A DNA stretch of 64,000 nucleotides, taken from the NCBI GenBank assembly GCA_046329585.1, contig JAXLUI010000002.1, forward strand, positions 1,736,001 to 1,800,000. The letters are read 5' to 3'. Both the position numbers and the translations under genes were made by a program. Positions 6,913-15,535 of the stretch are shown here, piece by piece. The notes under the pieces were generated by a model. That model did no database searches and was not told the origin of the DNA. It saw nothing but the letters and a program-made list of their open reading frames with translations. Each line of letters opens with the position of its first letter. Positions within the stretch are counted from its first letter, which is position 1. Source of the stretch: DLKC01 sp002478885. Lineage in GTDB: Bacteria > Bacteroidota > Bacteroidia > Chitinophagales > Chitinophagaceae.

Positions 6913-8577
6913 AGGGTGAGATTTGTCGTTAGAAATACCACTGCTGTTGTTTTTGGTTCGAACTTCGTCTATGAAACCCCGCACTAAGGGACGAAGCATA
7001 TCAAAAAATGAATTAAAGCCTTTGTTTTCCTTATTATTTTCTGGTTCGAACCGCTGTTTAATGTCATCAACACCATCTTTGAATTTTTTAAGAGGTTCCA
7101 GCCATTCATGCTTTATAATAAAGAGTTTTTTGTCTTTCAATACCCAGTTCGAACCAAAATTGTGGCAAATCTGTTTTTTTGTTTTTGGATCGCCAGAGTT
7201 GAACCTCGGCACGATATCAACTATAAGATCAAACTGATTTTCAATTTCCGAAATCCAGTCTGCAGATGATCTTTGTATATTTTTGCCTATTGATTGCACT
7301 CTTACCAACTGCTCTTCTTTTTCGGCCTTCTTTTTTAAAAATGTTTCTTCCGATATTCCATTCGAAATTCGGAGGTCAACTAAGTTATCTATTTCCAAAA
7401 GAAGCTTTTTTTCAAATTGCTCTTGAGAAATAATAACCTGCCTAATCTTATCAATTTCATCCTGATAATTTTCCTTCAGAAGGTCTAGCGTCCAACGCTT
7501 ATATTCCTCTTTTATTTGGTACCGCGTTAGCTCAGCTACAATTTGTTGTTCGATACATTGTTCTCTATGCCACGACCTTTCAGTGCAGGAAGACGCGCCC
7601 TTTTTCCTATGAGTACAATGATAAAAGACGTAACTTTTTATGGTGCCTGTACTCTTGATAAACTTATGTTTTTTTGATGCCGTGATTGCACTTCCACAAT
7701 CGCCGCATTTGATAAAACCAGTGTAGGGAAATTCATGCTTTTGATTACGTGGTTTCCCATCACGCCCAAGCAAAATCTGAATATGATCAAATTCTTCGGG
7801 TGTAATCATTGGTGGATATGCACCTTTATACAAAATACCATTTCGGTAAAAGTAGCCGTAGTAAAATGGATTGGTTAAAATTCTATAAAGTCCAGATTTA
7901 GAAAGTGGCCTACCTCCTTGGAAATTACTCGGACGGGTACGAAGCCCGAATTCATTATTTAAAATTGATAGTATTTCCGAAACACTATGCACTCCTGATA
8001 GCATCAACTCAAAACCTTTGCGAACAATGTGCCACCGATCCGGATCGACAATAATTTTATTGGCACCTCTGACATTTGACTTTGTATTAAGATACCCTAA
8101 TTGCGCATAACCTGGCGGATGCCCCATCTCATATTTTTGACGTAATCCTCGTTTGACATTTACAGATAAATCCCTGCTGTATTGATTTGCTTCACTGGTT
8201 TCAATACTAAATAGCAGTGCATTATCTTCTGTTCTGAAATTACGATAAGGCGTGATGATTGACAGTATAATCCCATCCTGTAGCAATTGCTGGACCATAC
8301 CACTCTCTTTCGGATTTCTGCTGATTCGATTGATGTGCCAAACAAGAATGCCGTTTGCTTGGCTTTGTTGTATCCTTTTCATCATGTCATTGAATGCAGG
8401 GCGATTATTTGGTAAATGGGCGGACTTGCTTTCGGTGAATTGTCCCACAATTGTAAGATTATCTCTTTGAGCTACTCGGCGAAGCTCTTTTAACTGCCCG
8501 TCAATTGAGAGAATTTGACGGTCTGCTCCTTCGCTTGATTTTCGGGCATATATAAAATATCTAAGATTTTGTTTCAT
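6883..8577 (-). CDS. Large serine recombinase (resolvase + recombinase + zinc ribbon)
   Basis: The protein has 564 residues. The resolvase domain spans about residues 5-150, with YARKSSEGADRQ containing the likely nucleophilic serine (Ser14), and WHINRISRNPKE. The recombinase domain runs to about 270, and a zinc ribbon (CGDCGSAI ... YHCTHRKKG ... SSC) follows. A long coiled-coil stretch covers about 370-450. This is the architecture of large serine integrases/transposases, which catalyse site-specific exchange through a phosphoserine intermediate. Its start is 84 bp from the 62-residue gene upstream, forming an operon behind palindrome copy 5. Its 3' end overlaps the convergent Doc remnant. 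A second copy's tail survives at 6172-6222. Confidence 0.92.
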   Translation of the reverse strand: MKQNLRYFIYARKSSEGADRQILSIDGQLKELRRVAQRDNLTIVGQFTESKSAHLPNNRPAFNDMMKRIQQSQANGILVWHINRISRNPKESGMVQQLLQDGIILSIITPYRNFRTEDNALLFSIETSEANQYSRDLSVNVKRGLRQKYEMGHPPGYAQLGYLNTKSNVRGANKIIVDPDRWHIVRKGFELMLSGVHSVSEILSILNNEFGLRTRPSNFQGGRPLSKSGLYRILTNPFYYGYFYRNGILYKGAYPPMITPEEFDHIQILLGRDGKPRNQKHEFPYTGFIKCGDCGSAITASKKHKFIKSTGTIKSYVFYHCTHRKKGASSCTERSWHREQCIEQQIVAELTRYQIKEEYKRWTLDLLKENYQDEIDKIRQVIISQEQFEKKLLLEIDNLVDLRISNGISEETFLKKKAEKEEQLVRVQSIGKNIQRSSADWISEIENQFDLIVDIVPRFNSGDPKTKKQICHNFGSNWVLKDKKLFIIKHEWLEPLKKFKDGVDDIKQRFEPENNKENKGFNSFFDMLRPLVRGFIDEVRTKNNSSGISNDKSHPLDISSYPHL

Positions 8578-8661
8578 ATGAATAACGCAAAGAGGGATAA
8601 CGCAGAAACCCTTGTCGCCAGACTTGAGTTACGTTACCCCTCTTTAGGTACAAGGCTATTT

Positions 8662-8850
8662 CTAATTTCTCGAGTCTGGCTCTTTTATCCTATCACCATC
8701 GGGAGAAATTTCAAATGGAATAATTGCGAGAGTTAAAAACTGGATCAGGCTTAATGCTTTTGGATAAGCTTCTTCCCTTGTTAGAGTCTTCCCTGAATCT
8801 TTTTTATATAAATCAATAAACCTTTGAATTTGTGCGTCGCTAATTTCCAT
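8662..8850 (-). CDS. Small helical protein typical of recombinase operons
   Basis: The protein has 62 residues. The pattern ISDAQIQRFIDLYKKDSGKT, then LTREEAYPKALSLIQFL, is that of a small conserved family I know from mobile elements (start helix with F-x-x-x-Y-K, then 'EEA' and a leucine-rich helix). Its role is unknown. It is the first gene of the serine recombinase operon, with palindrome copy 5 lying 40 bp upstream of its ATG. An 11-bp inverted repeat (8618-8628 / 8669-8679, one mismatch) spans its stop region. Confidence 0.65.
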   Translation of the reverse strand: MEISDAQIQRFIDLYKKDSGKTLTREEAYPKALSLIQFLTLAIIPFEISPDGDRIKEPDSRN

Positions 8851-8889
8851 ATGGCACCATCTATTCTTACAGATTAGTAATTTAAATAT

Positions 8890-8926
8890 AAGGAGGGATA
8901 ATTTGCGTTAAATGCAATTTTCCCTC
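8890..8926. promoter_or_regulatory. Palindrome copy 5, between divergent genes
   Basis: This is the most symmetrical copy: GAGGGATAATTTGC on the left and GCAATTTTCCCTC on the right. The symmetry includes the GAGGGA/TCCCTC flanks. It lies 40 bp upstream of the 62-residue gene (minus) and 38 bp before the ATPase start (plus), so it could control both. Confidence 0.6.
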
Positions 8927-8963
8927 ACTGCCTTTATTGGAATTAAATTTCTACACTTACAGA

Positions 8964-10280
8964 ATGTCGAACATAACTTATATCGGCAAAACAAAATGGA
9001 GAGACAGTAATCAGCTATTTGGCATTAAAGATAAAGACCGGTTAGGACATCTATATGTGATTGGAAAGACCGGGACCGGTAAAAGTACACTACTTGAGCA
9101 GATGGCTATTTCTGACATTGAACGAGGGAATGGCCTTTGTATTATTGATCCCCATGGAGACATCGCAGAACATATCTTGCACTACATTCCAAAGCATCGC
9201 ATTCCCGATGTCATCTACTTCAATGCCACAGACAGCGAACACTTCATTGCATTTAACCCACTCGCTACGAATGCTTCACAGCAAAGTGATAATCTCATCA
9301 CTTCAAACCTTATCTCGACATTCAAGAAAATATGGTCTGAATCCTGGGGACCTCGATTAGAGCACATATTACGCTATAGCATACTCACGCTGAGGCGATA
9401 TCCCAATGCGACACTGTTAGATATCCCACTATTATTAACCGATGCGTTCTTTCGGCAGAAGGTCCTCAACTATGTCACCGACACATCTATTATTGATTTC
9501 TGGACTCATGAATTTGATTCTTATACCGCACAGCTAAAAAGTGAAGCAATTACTCCTGTATTAAACAAGATTGGTATACTCTTAGCATCACTCCCAATTC
9601 GCAATATCATTGGTCAACCCAAGAGTGCCTTTGTTATGCAGGATGCACTTGATCAAAAGAAAATCCTGATCTGCAATCTTTCAAAAGGACAAATCGGAGA
9701 AGATGCCGCAAGCATACTCGGCTCAATGCTGGTCACTGCCATACAAACAGCAGCACTATTCCGGGCATCCTATCAGCCTGAGGATAGAACGCCATTTTAT
9801 CTCTACATCGACGAAGTACATTCCTTTGTCACGTTGAGCCTGGCTGATGTTTTAGCTGAAGCGAGAAAATATGGGTTATCGTTGTTCCTCTCACACCAAT
9901 ATAGTGAACAGTTGCATGAGAAAATCAGAGCAGCAATCCTGGGGAATGTTGGCACCCTAATTTGTTTTCGGATTGGTGCAGCAGATGCACGATATCTCGC
10001 TCCAGAATTTTCACCTGTATTTGACGAAACAGACTTAGTACAGCTACCAAAATATATGATGTATCTGAAACTGATGATTGATGGCGCTACATCAAAGCCA
10101 TTTAGCGCAACCACACTTCCGATACAAGAACCAGTACATTCTTATAAGAAGGAGATTGTAATTAATTCGAGAAGAAGGTATTGCCTTGATAAAAGTGCGC
10201 TCGCTGTAATGGGCGAAAAAAAACAAGAGCAAATAGTGAAAAACAAAGAGATGCAACAGTCGCTGTTTGAGCACTTATAA
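8964..10280 (+). CDS. HerA/VirD4-type DNA-translocating ATPase (conjugation coupling-like)
   Basis: The protein has 438 residues from ATG 8964; a TTG at 8937 could add nine residues. Walker A is seen as GKTGTGKST near the N-terminus and is followed by IIDPHGDIAEHIL. Walker B is YLYIDEVHSF, followed by ALAEARKYGLSLFLSHQY as DVLAEARKYG and SHQY, the sensor-like region of this family. There is no N-terminal membrane segment, so it is a soluble HerA/VirD4-like translocase of the kind that accompanies mobilisation or partition of small elements. No relaxase lies nearby; the relaxase at 60.4 kb has its own coupling protein. It diverges from the recombinase operon across palindrome copy 5. Confidence 0.85.
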   Translation: MSNITYIGKTKWRDSNQLFGIKDKDRLGHLYVIGKTGTGKSTLLEQMAISDIERGNGLCIIDPHGDIAEHILHYIPKHRIPDVIYFNATDSEHFIAFNPLATNASQQSDNLITSNLISTFKKIWSESWGPRLEHILRYSILTLRRYPNATLLDIPLLLTDAFFRQKVLNYVTDTSIIDFWTHEFDSYTAQLKSEAITPVLNKIGILLASLPIRNIIGQPKSAFVMQDALDQKKILICNLSKGQIGEDAASILGSMLVTAIQTAALFRASYQPEDRTPFYLYIDEVHSFVTLSLADVLAEARKYGLSLFLSHQYSEQLHEKIRAAILGNVGTLICFRIGAADARYLAPEFSPVFDETDLVQLPKYMMYLKLMIDGATSKPFSATTLPIQEPVHSYKKEIVINSRRRYCLDKSALAVMGEKKQEQIVKNKEMQQSLFEHL

Positions 10281-10298
10281 AAAATATATGAACCACGA

Positions 10299-10685
10299 TT
10301 ACTTTTTAGTGAGAGACGCAATTACATCCTTTAAACTTTGGATGACTTCTTTGAGATTGGTGATTTCATCATCTTTAGAAGCAAGCATCTTTTGATAGAG
10401 CTCTTTTTGATCGGCATAAAAATGTTCTATGTGACCTTGTGCACCCTGATTGGACGCTTGATTTAATATCACAATCGGTTCATTGCTGGTGATATCCGCA
10501 ATGGTTACCCCAAGCTCTTTGGCTATCTTATCCAGTTGCTCCGGTGTAGCCTTTTGCTTATTCCCTTCAATCTTTGAATACGTCGCCTGCGTCACTGCTA
10601 ACCGATCAGCCATATAATCCTGCGAGAATCCCCGCATCATGCGAAAGGCTTTGATCTTTGCTCCGTGCATAAGTTTTCTTTCCAT
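10299..10685 (-). CDS. XRE-family regulator with C-terminal coiled coil
   Basis: The protein has 128 residues. The HTH (IKAFRMMRGFSQDYMADRLA, then QATYSKIEGNKQKAT) is in the first 70 residues; a C-terminal heptad-like helix (KMLASKDDEITNLKEVIQSL) probably makes it a dimer. Start at 10685 (MERKLMHG); a second ATG at residue 6 is possible. It diverges from the lipoprotein gene at 10807. The shared 120-bp region holds two GAATA/TATTC palindromes that may be its binding sites. This type of XRE-plus-coiled-coil protein is common in Bacteroidota genomes. Confidence 0.85.
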   Translation of the reverse strand: MERKLMHGAKIKAFRMMRGFSQDYMADRLAVTQATYSKIEGNKQKATPEQLDKIAKELGVTIADITSNEPIVILNQASNQGAQGHIEHFYADQKELYQKMLASKDDEITNLKEVIQSLKDVIASLTKK

Positions 10686-10710
10686 AAAAATACAATCTTA
10701 ACGCATAAAA

Positions 10711-10761
10711 TATTCCTTTCAGGAATAAAGTATCACTAAATCGAATAGGATATTCTTATCC
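10711..10761. promoter_or_regulatory. Two short palindromes in the XRE / lipoprotein divergent promoter
   Basis: TATTCC-N5-GGAATA at 10711-10727 and GAATA-GGA-TATTC at 10743-10755, the latter overlapping GGATA-N4-TATCC (10748-10761). The common GAATA half-sites suggest one regulator, most simply the XRE protein encoded alongside. Confidence 0.45.
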
Positions 10762-10806
10762 CTTTTCAAACCTTCGATACGCAATCCCAAATCAAAACAC
10801 ATAGAT

Positions 10807-11541
10807 ATGAAAAGAATCGTAGTATTCCTCGTTTTGCTTGCTTTAGGTTGCTCCGCTCCCCAGCAAGCCCAGCAATCCAAAGAAACCTTCACCTTTGATT
10901 ATGCGCCCAAAGAAGCAACGAAACCCGGCTCGGTTGATATGCTTCTTGCCCAGGTACAACCCTATTACGTCACCACCTTTCTTGCTGCTAACAATGAACT
11001 CTTCCGGAACTTCAGAGAAGCAATTGGCAAAGACATTGAAGAACTTATTGTTGCCAAAGGATTTAACCTTAAAGGCCCTTACAGTTCGTTTGATGACATG
11101 ATCTTTGATGATAAGAAGCGAACAGATATAGTCATTCAAATTGAAATGAGTCCTGAATTTACTGCCGCGCAAGGCGCATGGAAATCTCACTATAACCCGT
11201 TGGTAAGCGGCAACTATACCTACACGTATTCAGGGAAGGTTTCGTTGGTGGGCAAAATCAATCTCTCCGGCGTTGAGCCGTTAACTAATCAAAAGATATG
11301 GTCTAAGTCGGTGTTGATACCAAACATCGATAATATAATTATCCAAACTACAGGAAAGTATGATCATCCCCTAAACGCTTATGAAGTCTACCAAGACCCT
11401 GGTATTTATAATGCCGTCGGAACCGCTCTTGGGCAGCAATATGCAGGCATTATGAATAAGATTGCTGCACAGATAAATGCAGAAGAATTTCTCAGTATGA
11501 AACCTGAGATCAAAGAATTGAAGGCGAAGAAGGGGTATTAA
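10807..11541 (+). CDS. Lipoprotein, possibly HpaA-like
   Basis: The protein has 244 residues. A signal sequence ends with lipobox LALGC (lipidated Cys15). The mature part has FDYAPKEATKP, then DIEELIVAKGFNLKGPYSSF, DDMIFDDKKRTDIVIQIE and a strand-rich middle. The order 'DxExxxxxKGF ... FxxxxKKxxDxxI' resembles the HpaA (neuraminyllactose-binding hemagglutinin homologue) family of outer-surface lipoproteins. That assignment is by eye and tentative. It is a single gene divergent from an XRE regulator, and about 320 bp of non-coding DNA separates it from the RHS cluster. Confidence 0.6.
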   Translation: MKRIVVFLVLLALGCSAPQQAQQSKETFTFDYAPKEATKPGSVDMLLAQVQPYYVTTFLAANNELFRNFREAIGKDIEELIVAKGFNLKGPYSSFDDMIFDDKKRTDIVIQIEMSPEFTAAQGAWKSHYNPLVSGNYTYTYSGKVSLVGKINLSGVEPLTNQKIWSKSVLIPNIDNIIIQTTGKYDHPLNAYEVYQDPGIYNAVGTALGQQYAGIMNKIAAQINAEEFLSMKPEIKELKAKKGY

Positions 11542-11864
11542 TTTTTCTTGGTGCAGATGCATCAGACGCAAGACATCAATCGCAGTCACTATTTTCAAAC
11601 ACCACAAATGTGCCGTGATTATTGCTCTAGTCCAACAAAGAAATTCCACATGTCTAAATTAATGGCTTAATATAAATTCCGATAGTGATGTATTCGTTAT
11701 TTGTAATTTCCTAAATCCTTCAGGTATTAGTTATATAAGAGATAATGAAAATTTATTTCCGTGCCTATTTGATTTTTTAAAACTTTTTTTTATTTTGCAT
11801 AAGTCAGATATACCCTTAGTAAGGCAAGAGTAGATTTTATACGCCTTAAAACGATCAACTGTCG
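11542..11864. other. Intergenic region before the RHS cluster
   Basis: About 320 bp. A 92-codon minus-strand frame here overlaps the lipoprotein gene and shows no protein-like pattern. A promoter-like pair of boxes is listed separately at 11768-11797. Nothing else was recognised. Confidence 0.5.
11768..11797 (+). promoter_or_regulatory. Possible Bacteroidota-type promoter for the RHS cluster
   Basis: TTTG (11768-11771), a 19-base spacer and TATTTTG (11791-11797) approximate the -33 TTTG / -7 TAnnTTTG pattern of Bacteroidota. The -7 box is one base short of the consensus. It lies 68 bp before the first gene. Confidence 0.35.
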
Positions 11865-14366
11865 ATGCATAAATGCGTCCTATTATTGGTATGTCTGATA
11901 ATATTCTGTTTATCTAGTTTCGCCCAGAATATTAAACTCTTCTCTCCCGAAAGAACGAGATCAAAACTCCTATATTCAAAAGGCACTTCCTTTACAGACT
12001 CGCATCCTCCGCTTATCGTTGGGGACACTATTTTTAGCTACGAATATGTTAGCGATACTTCTGCTCCAACAGATCAAAAAGCGGAGTACTATTTTGCCGG
12101 ATGGCATCAAGGCTTTTGTAAGAATAAGACGGCATATTTTATCAAACGGACCTATGTTGTAAAAACATCTGTAACCAATGACCTGGCCCCGACTATTCAA
12201 ACAGAACCACAAGCAAAAAAATCCTTTATTACCATCCATGGCAATGTCAGGTACATTTTGAACTACCGGTCATATATTGATACGCCATTTTCTGCAAGTG
12301 ATGTATACCAGCACACGATACAAACCTATCTTGACGTAACCGTAAAGGATAAATACCCGGTTCGGGTGTATCTCACCAGCAATTTTAGCAATACTCCGCT
12401 ATTGAAAAACTTTACCAATCTCAATTTTGGATTTAACAGCAATGAATACAGTAATAAGATCAAAGAGCAGGTTGTCGCCTGGAGTTTAAGTGAGCTCGAA
12501 AGAAAAGTATCAGTATCTAAATTAAAGGATGAATTGTCACTAAAATACCAAAAACTACAACAGCTAAACCAGTGGCTTAAAAGCCCGGTAAATTATCAAC
12601 GGATAATTGAAGAACGGGAGAGAGACTATATACAAAAAATGAGACCAGATGCAATAGGTCAAACCGGGTTAAATAGTGAAGAAAAAAATATACCACATCC
12701 TCCCGTAATGTCCCCACTCAATGTTAAGTCATCCGATGAAATAACAACACTTATACCACATTTAGTGATTAGTAATACGAGTAAGAAGATAATTGGACTC
12801 CGAAATGAAAAGCCAGCATCTGTTGATTCAAACAAGGCAGTTAAAAAAGTCTCAGAGGAATATGCAGATACACAAAAAGAATACGACTCACTTAACAGGA
12901 TCGTCACCAAGTTAACTGCACAGTATGAAAAGGAAAGCGCTTCATTTAATCATAAACGGGATAGCCTCATGGCAATTCTTCAAAATACCAGGGATATTCA
13001 ATCATTAAAGCAACAGCTCATTGCACTTGACTTGCCAGATAGTGTGCTCAGCAAGTCGAACAAGCGCTTACTTGCGGTTCGTTCGTTTAATATAGGTACG
13101 GTTCCGATGAACTACTCCGAACTGACGATTAAGAATATTAGTATTACCGGAGTACAGGCCGAATACAATCCATCTTATTATTATGCAATTGCCGCAGGAA
13201 CTATTTCATATCAGTACCGGAACTATTTTTTGAACCAGCATAGTCTCCCACGTCAATATGTAACGGCATTGCGATTTGGGAAAGGATTGGTTGAAGGCAA
13301 TCACATTATTGCAACATGGTATACAGGAAAAAGATATGTCTATGGTATAGCCCAACCCGTATCTGTAAATGGTGCCACTGCACCAACCACACATCTTGCC
13401 GGCTTTTCTGTTGAAGCGAGATATCAACTAAACAAGAACAGCTTTTTGACCGGCGAGTATGCAAAATCATCGATTCCATATTACAGCAATTCGCAGGATA
13501 AAAATAATACGCTTGCAAGTACTTTTCATTTTGGCGACCGGTCAAATGAAGCATATTCTATTAAGCTTCAGTCATACATCCCTGCAACGCAAACAAAACT
13601 TATTGCGAATTACCGCAGGCTGGGCAACAACTTTCAATCCTTTAGTTTATTTACCAATGCAGCTACGCAAAACTCCTGGTATATCAAACTGCAACAATCA
13701 TTTTTCAAAAGGAAACTAACCATGGATGCAGGCATGCGGCAAAATGATTTCAGCAATCCGTACATCGCGCAGCAGTATAATAGCAAAACAGTTTTCAAAA
13801 GCATACAGGCAACACTGCGAATAAGGAAACTGCCAATCGTATCCATTGGATATTTTCCGAGTTCACAAATCCTGAAAATCAATGAAACCATGTATTCCGA
13901 ACAATTGTTTTATACCCTGATCGGAACACTAAGCCACACCTACAGAACCCGCAGCGCGATGATGAATTCATCGATTATCTATACCCGATTTTATAATCAC
14001 GCTGCCGACAGTGGGTTTGTGTATTTCAACACGAAGAATATTTCGCTCAGTCAGAGTATCACGTATAAAAACTACTCCGTACAGGGAAGTATCTCTGTTG
14101 CCTCCAACACCTACTACAATTTATATTCTGTTGCCGGTACTACGGACTACCATGTACGGAGTTGGCTTTCGATTGGGGGTGGGCTTAAATACAATAAGCA
14201 AACTGTCTTTGATAAAAACTTGCTTGGCTATTCATTGAAGACAAGATTTCTGCTACCCAAACTGGGCAGCATAGATATTTTTTATGAAAAAGGTTTTATT
14301 CCGGGTGTACACCATGATTTGGTAAATAACAGTTCCGGCTGGATCACATATTCTAAAGTATTCTGA
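11865..14366 (+). CDS. Secreted, probably outer-membrane beta-barrel protein of the RHS cluster
   Basis: The protein has 833 residues with a signal peptide (VLLLVCLIIFCLSSFAQ). The first 250 residues are strand-rich. A helical/coiled-coil portion spans about 200-400 (repeated K/E/L stretches such as KLKDELSLKYQKLQQL). The last 400 residues have alternating aromatic strand patterns (YAIAAGTISYQYRNYFL, SFSVEARYQLNK, FSVEARYQL) and end in YSKVF, an aromatic terminal residue common in outer-membrane barrels. I infer an outer-membrane barrel or surface anchor. It is first in a tight cluster (11-bp gap to the next gene) leading to the two giant RHS proteins, so it may export or display them. Confidence 0.65.
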   Translation: MHKCVLLLVCLIIFCLSSFAQNIKLFSPERTRSKLLYSKGTSFTDSHPPLIVGDTIFSYEYVSDTSAPTDQKAEYYFAGWHQGFCKNKTAYFIKRTYVVKTSVTNDLAPTIQTEPQAKKSFITIHGNVRYILNYRSYIDTPFSASDVYQHTIQTYLDVTVKDKYPVRVYLTSNFSNTPLLKNFTNLNFGFNSNEYSNKIKEQVVAWSLSELERKVSVSKLKDELSLKYQKLQQLNQWLKSPVNYQRIIEERERDYIQKMRPDAIGQTGLNSEEKNIPHPPVMSPLNVKSSDEITTLIPHLVISNTSKKIIGLRNEKPASVDSNKAVKKVSEEYADTQKEYDSLNRIVTKLTAQYEKESASFNHKRDSLMAILQNTRDIQSLKQQLIALDLPDSVLSKSNKRLLAVRSFNIGTVPMNYSELTIKNISITGVQAEYNPSYYYAIAAGTISYQYRNYFLNQHSLPRQYVTALRFGKGLVEGNHIIATWYTGKRYVYGIAQPVSVNGATAPTTHLAGFSVEARYQLNKNSFLTGEYAKSSIPYYSNSQDKNNTLASTFHFGDRSNEAYSIKLQSYIPATQTKLIANYRRLGNNFQSFSLFTNAATQNSWYIKLQQSFFKRKLTMDAGMRQNDFSNPYIAQQYNSKTVFKSIQATLRIRKLPIVSIGYFPSSQILKINETMYSEQLFYTLIGTLSHTYRTRSAMMNSSIIYTRFYNHAADSGFVYFNTKNISLSQSITYKNYSVQGSISVASNTYYNLYSVAGTTDYHVRSWLSIGGGLKYNKQTVFDKNLLGYSLKTRFLLPKLGSIDIFYEKGFIPGVHHDLVNNSSGWITYSKVF

Positions 14367-14377
14367 AACAAATTGAC

Positions 14378-15490
14378 ATGAAAAATTTTTTGACCCTCTG
14401 TACCTGCACATTAGTAGGATTATCAGTGCATAGCCAAATAACAATGACGCCGCAAGTGACACCTGTGGGCATTGTTCAAAAGCCTGCATTATGGAATGTG
14501 TTGTTGGTTAACAACGACAATTCCGCAACCGTTGTCAAATTACAAATTCAGCTCACCAATACTGCCACTGGCACAATCGTACTGACTGCAGAGAGCAGTA
14601 GTTTTTCATTGCCTGCAGGTACGACAGTTACCACCCTCGATAACGTTTCTCCGGTTATATATGACTATCCCTCACCCGGTGCAATCAACCAGGACCCGAA
14701 TGGCTTTCTTCCAATCGGTGAATATGAAGCATGTTATACGCTGAGTAAACTGGATAATGAACTATTTGTTGTAGTTGCTGAAAGTTGTATTGATATTACT
14801 ATTGAACCGTTGAGCCCCCCATTACTATCCGCACCTGGTGACCAGGAGGAGGTGGCAACAGTGTATCCGCAGTTTAGCTGGATTCCACCAGCACCCTTGA
14901 ATATGTTTATTAATCCATCCTATGACCTTGTACTTGTAGAGGTTCTTCCGGGACAACAACCGGCGGAGGCTCTTCAGCAAAACATTCCCGTATATGTCGC
15001 TGGCAATATGCAGGATATTTTTTTAAACTACCCTGCAGCAAACACAGCATTGGACACTTCAAAACTCTATGCATGGCAGGTGATAGCAAAAGATAACGGG
15101 GTATTTGCAGCACAAAGCGAGGTATGGAGCTTCCGGGTAAAGAAGGATACATTTCCAACTCCCAACGCAAATGAAAATCCATATGTAAAGCTTCAGCAAA
15201 ATCTTGGTGCTTCCGTGACAGAATGTGAGGATATTTTAAAAGTCTATTACAACAACGAAGCCGGTGATACAACCATAGCCTATACCATCTCAAGCCTGGA
15301 TAACGCGGATCTCGGCGCTGTTGTTAAAACTGGAACACTTACGATTGGATTGGGAGAAAATTTTATCGATGTGCCGCTTATTAATGAAGATCGTCTTTTA
15401 GAGGGTAAGGTGTATCTATTTGCTGTTGTGAATTCCAGAAATCAAACATGGGCATTAAAGCTGATGTATCATCAAAGTATCAATCAATAA
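14378..15490 (+). CDS. Secreted Ig/fibronectin-like protein of the RHS cluster
   Basis: The protein has 370 residues with a short signal peptide (LTLCTCTLVGLSVHSQ). The mature protein is strand-rich with Ig/FN3-like pieces; LSAPGDQEEVATVYPQFSW and LYAWQVIAKDNG, then EVWSFRVKK, are the typical 'W' strand repeats seen in fibronectin-like modules of Bacteroidota surface proteins. The C-terminal part shows no sorting tail. Likely periplasmic or surface-exposed. It lies 11 bp behind the barrel gene and 45 bp before the first giant gene. Confidence 0.6.
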   Translation: MKNFLTLCTCTLVGLSVHSQITMTPQVTPVGIVQKPALWNVLLVNNDNSATVVKLQIQLTNTATGTIVLTAESSSFSLPAGTTVTTLDNVSPVIYDYPSPGAINQDPNGFLPIGEYEACYTLSKLDNELFVVVAESCIDITIEPLSPPLLSAPGDQEEVATVYPQFSWIPPAPLNMFINPSYDLVLVEVLPGQQPAEALQQNIPVYVAGNMQDIFLNYPAANTALDTSKLYAWQVIAKDNGVFAAQSEVWSFRVKKDTFPTPNANENPYVKLQQNLGASVTECEDILKVYYNNEAGDTTIAYTISSLDNADLGAVVKTGTLTIGLGENFIDVPLINEDRLLEGKVYLFAVVNSRNQTWALKLMYHQSINQ

Positions 15491-15535
15491 CAGGTATTCA
15501 GTACAATCATTAGACCATTACTAAAACTTATATCA

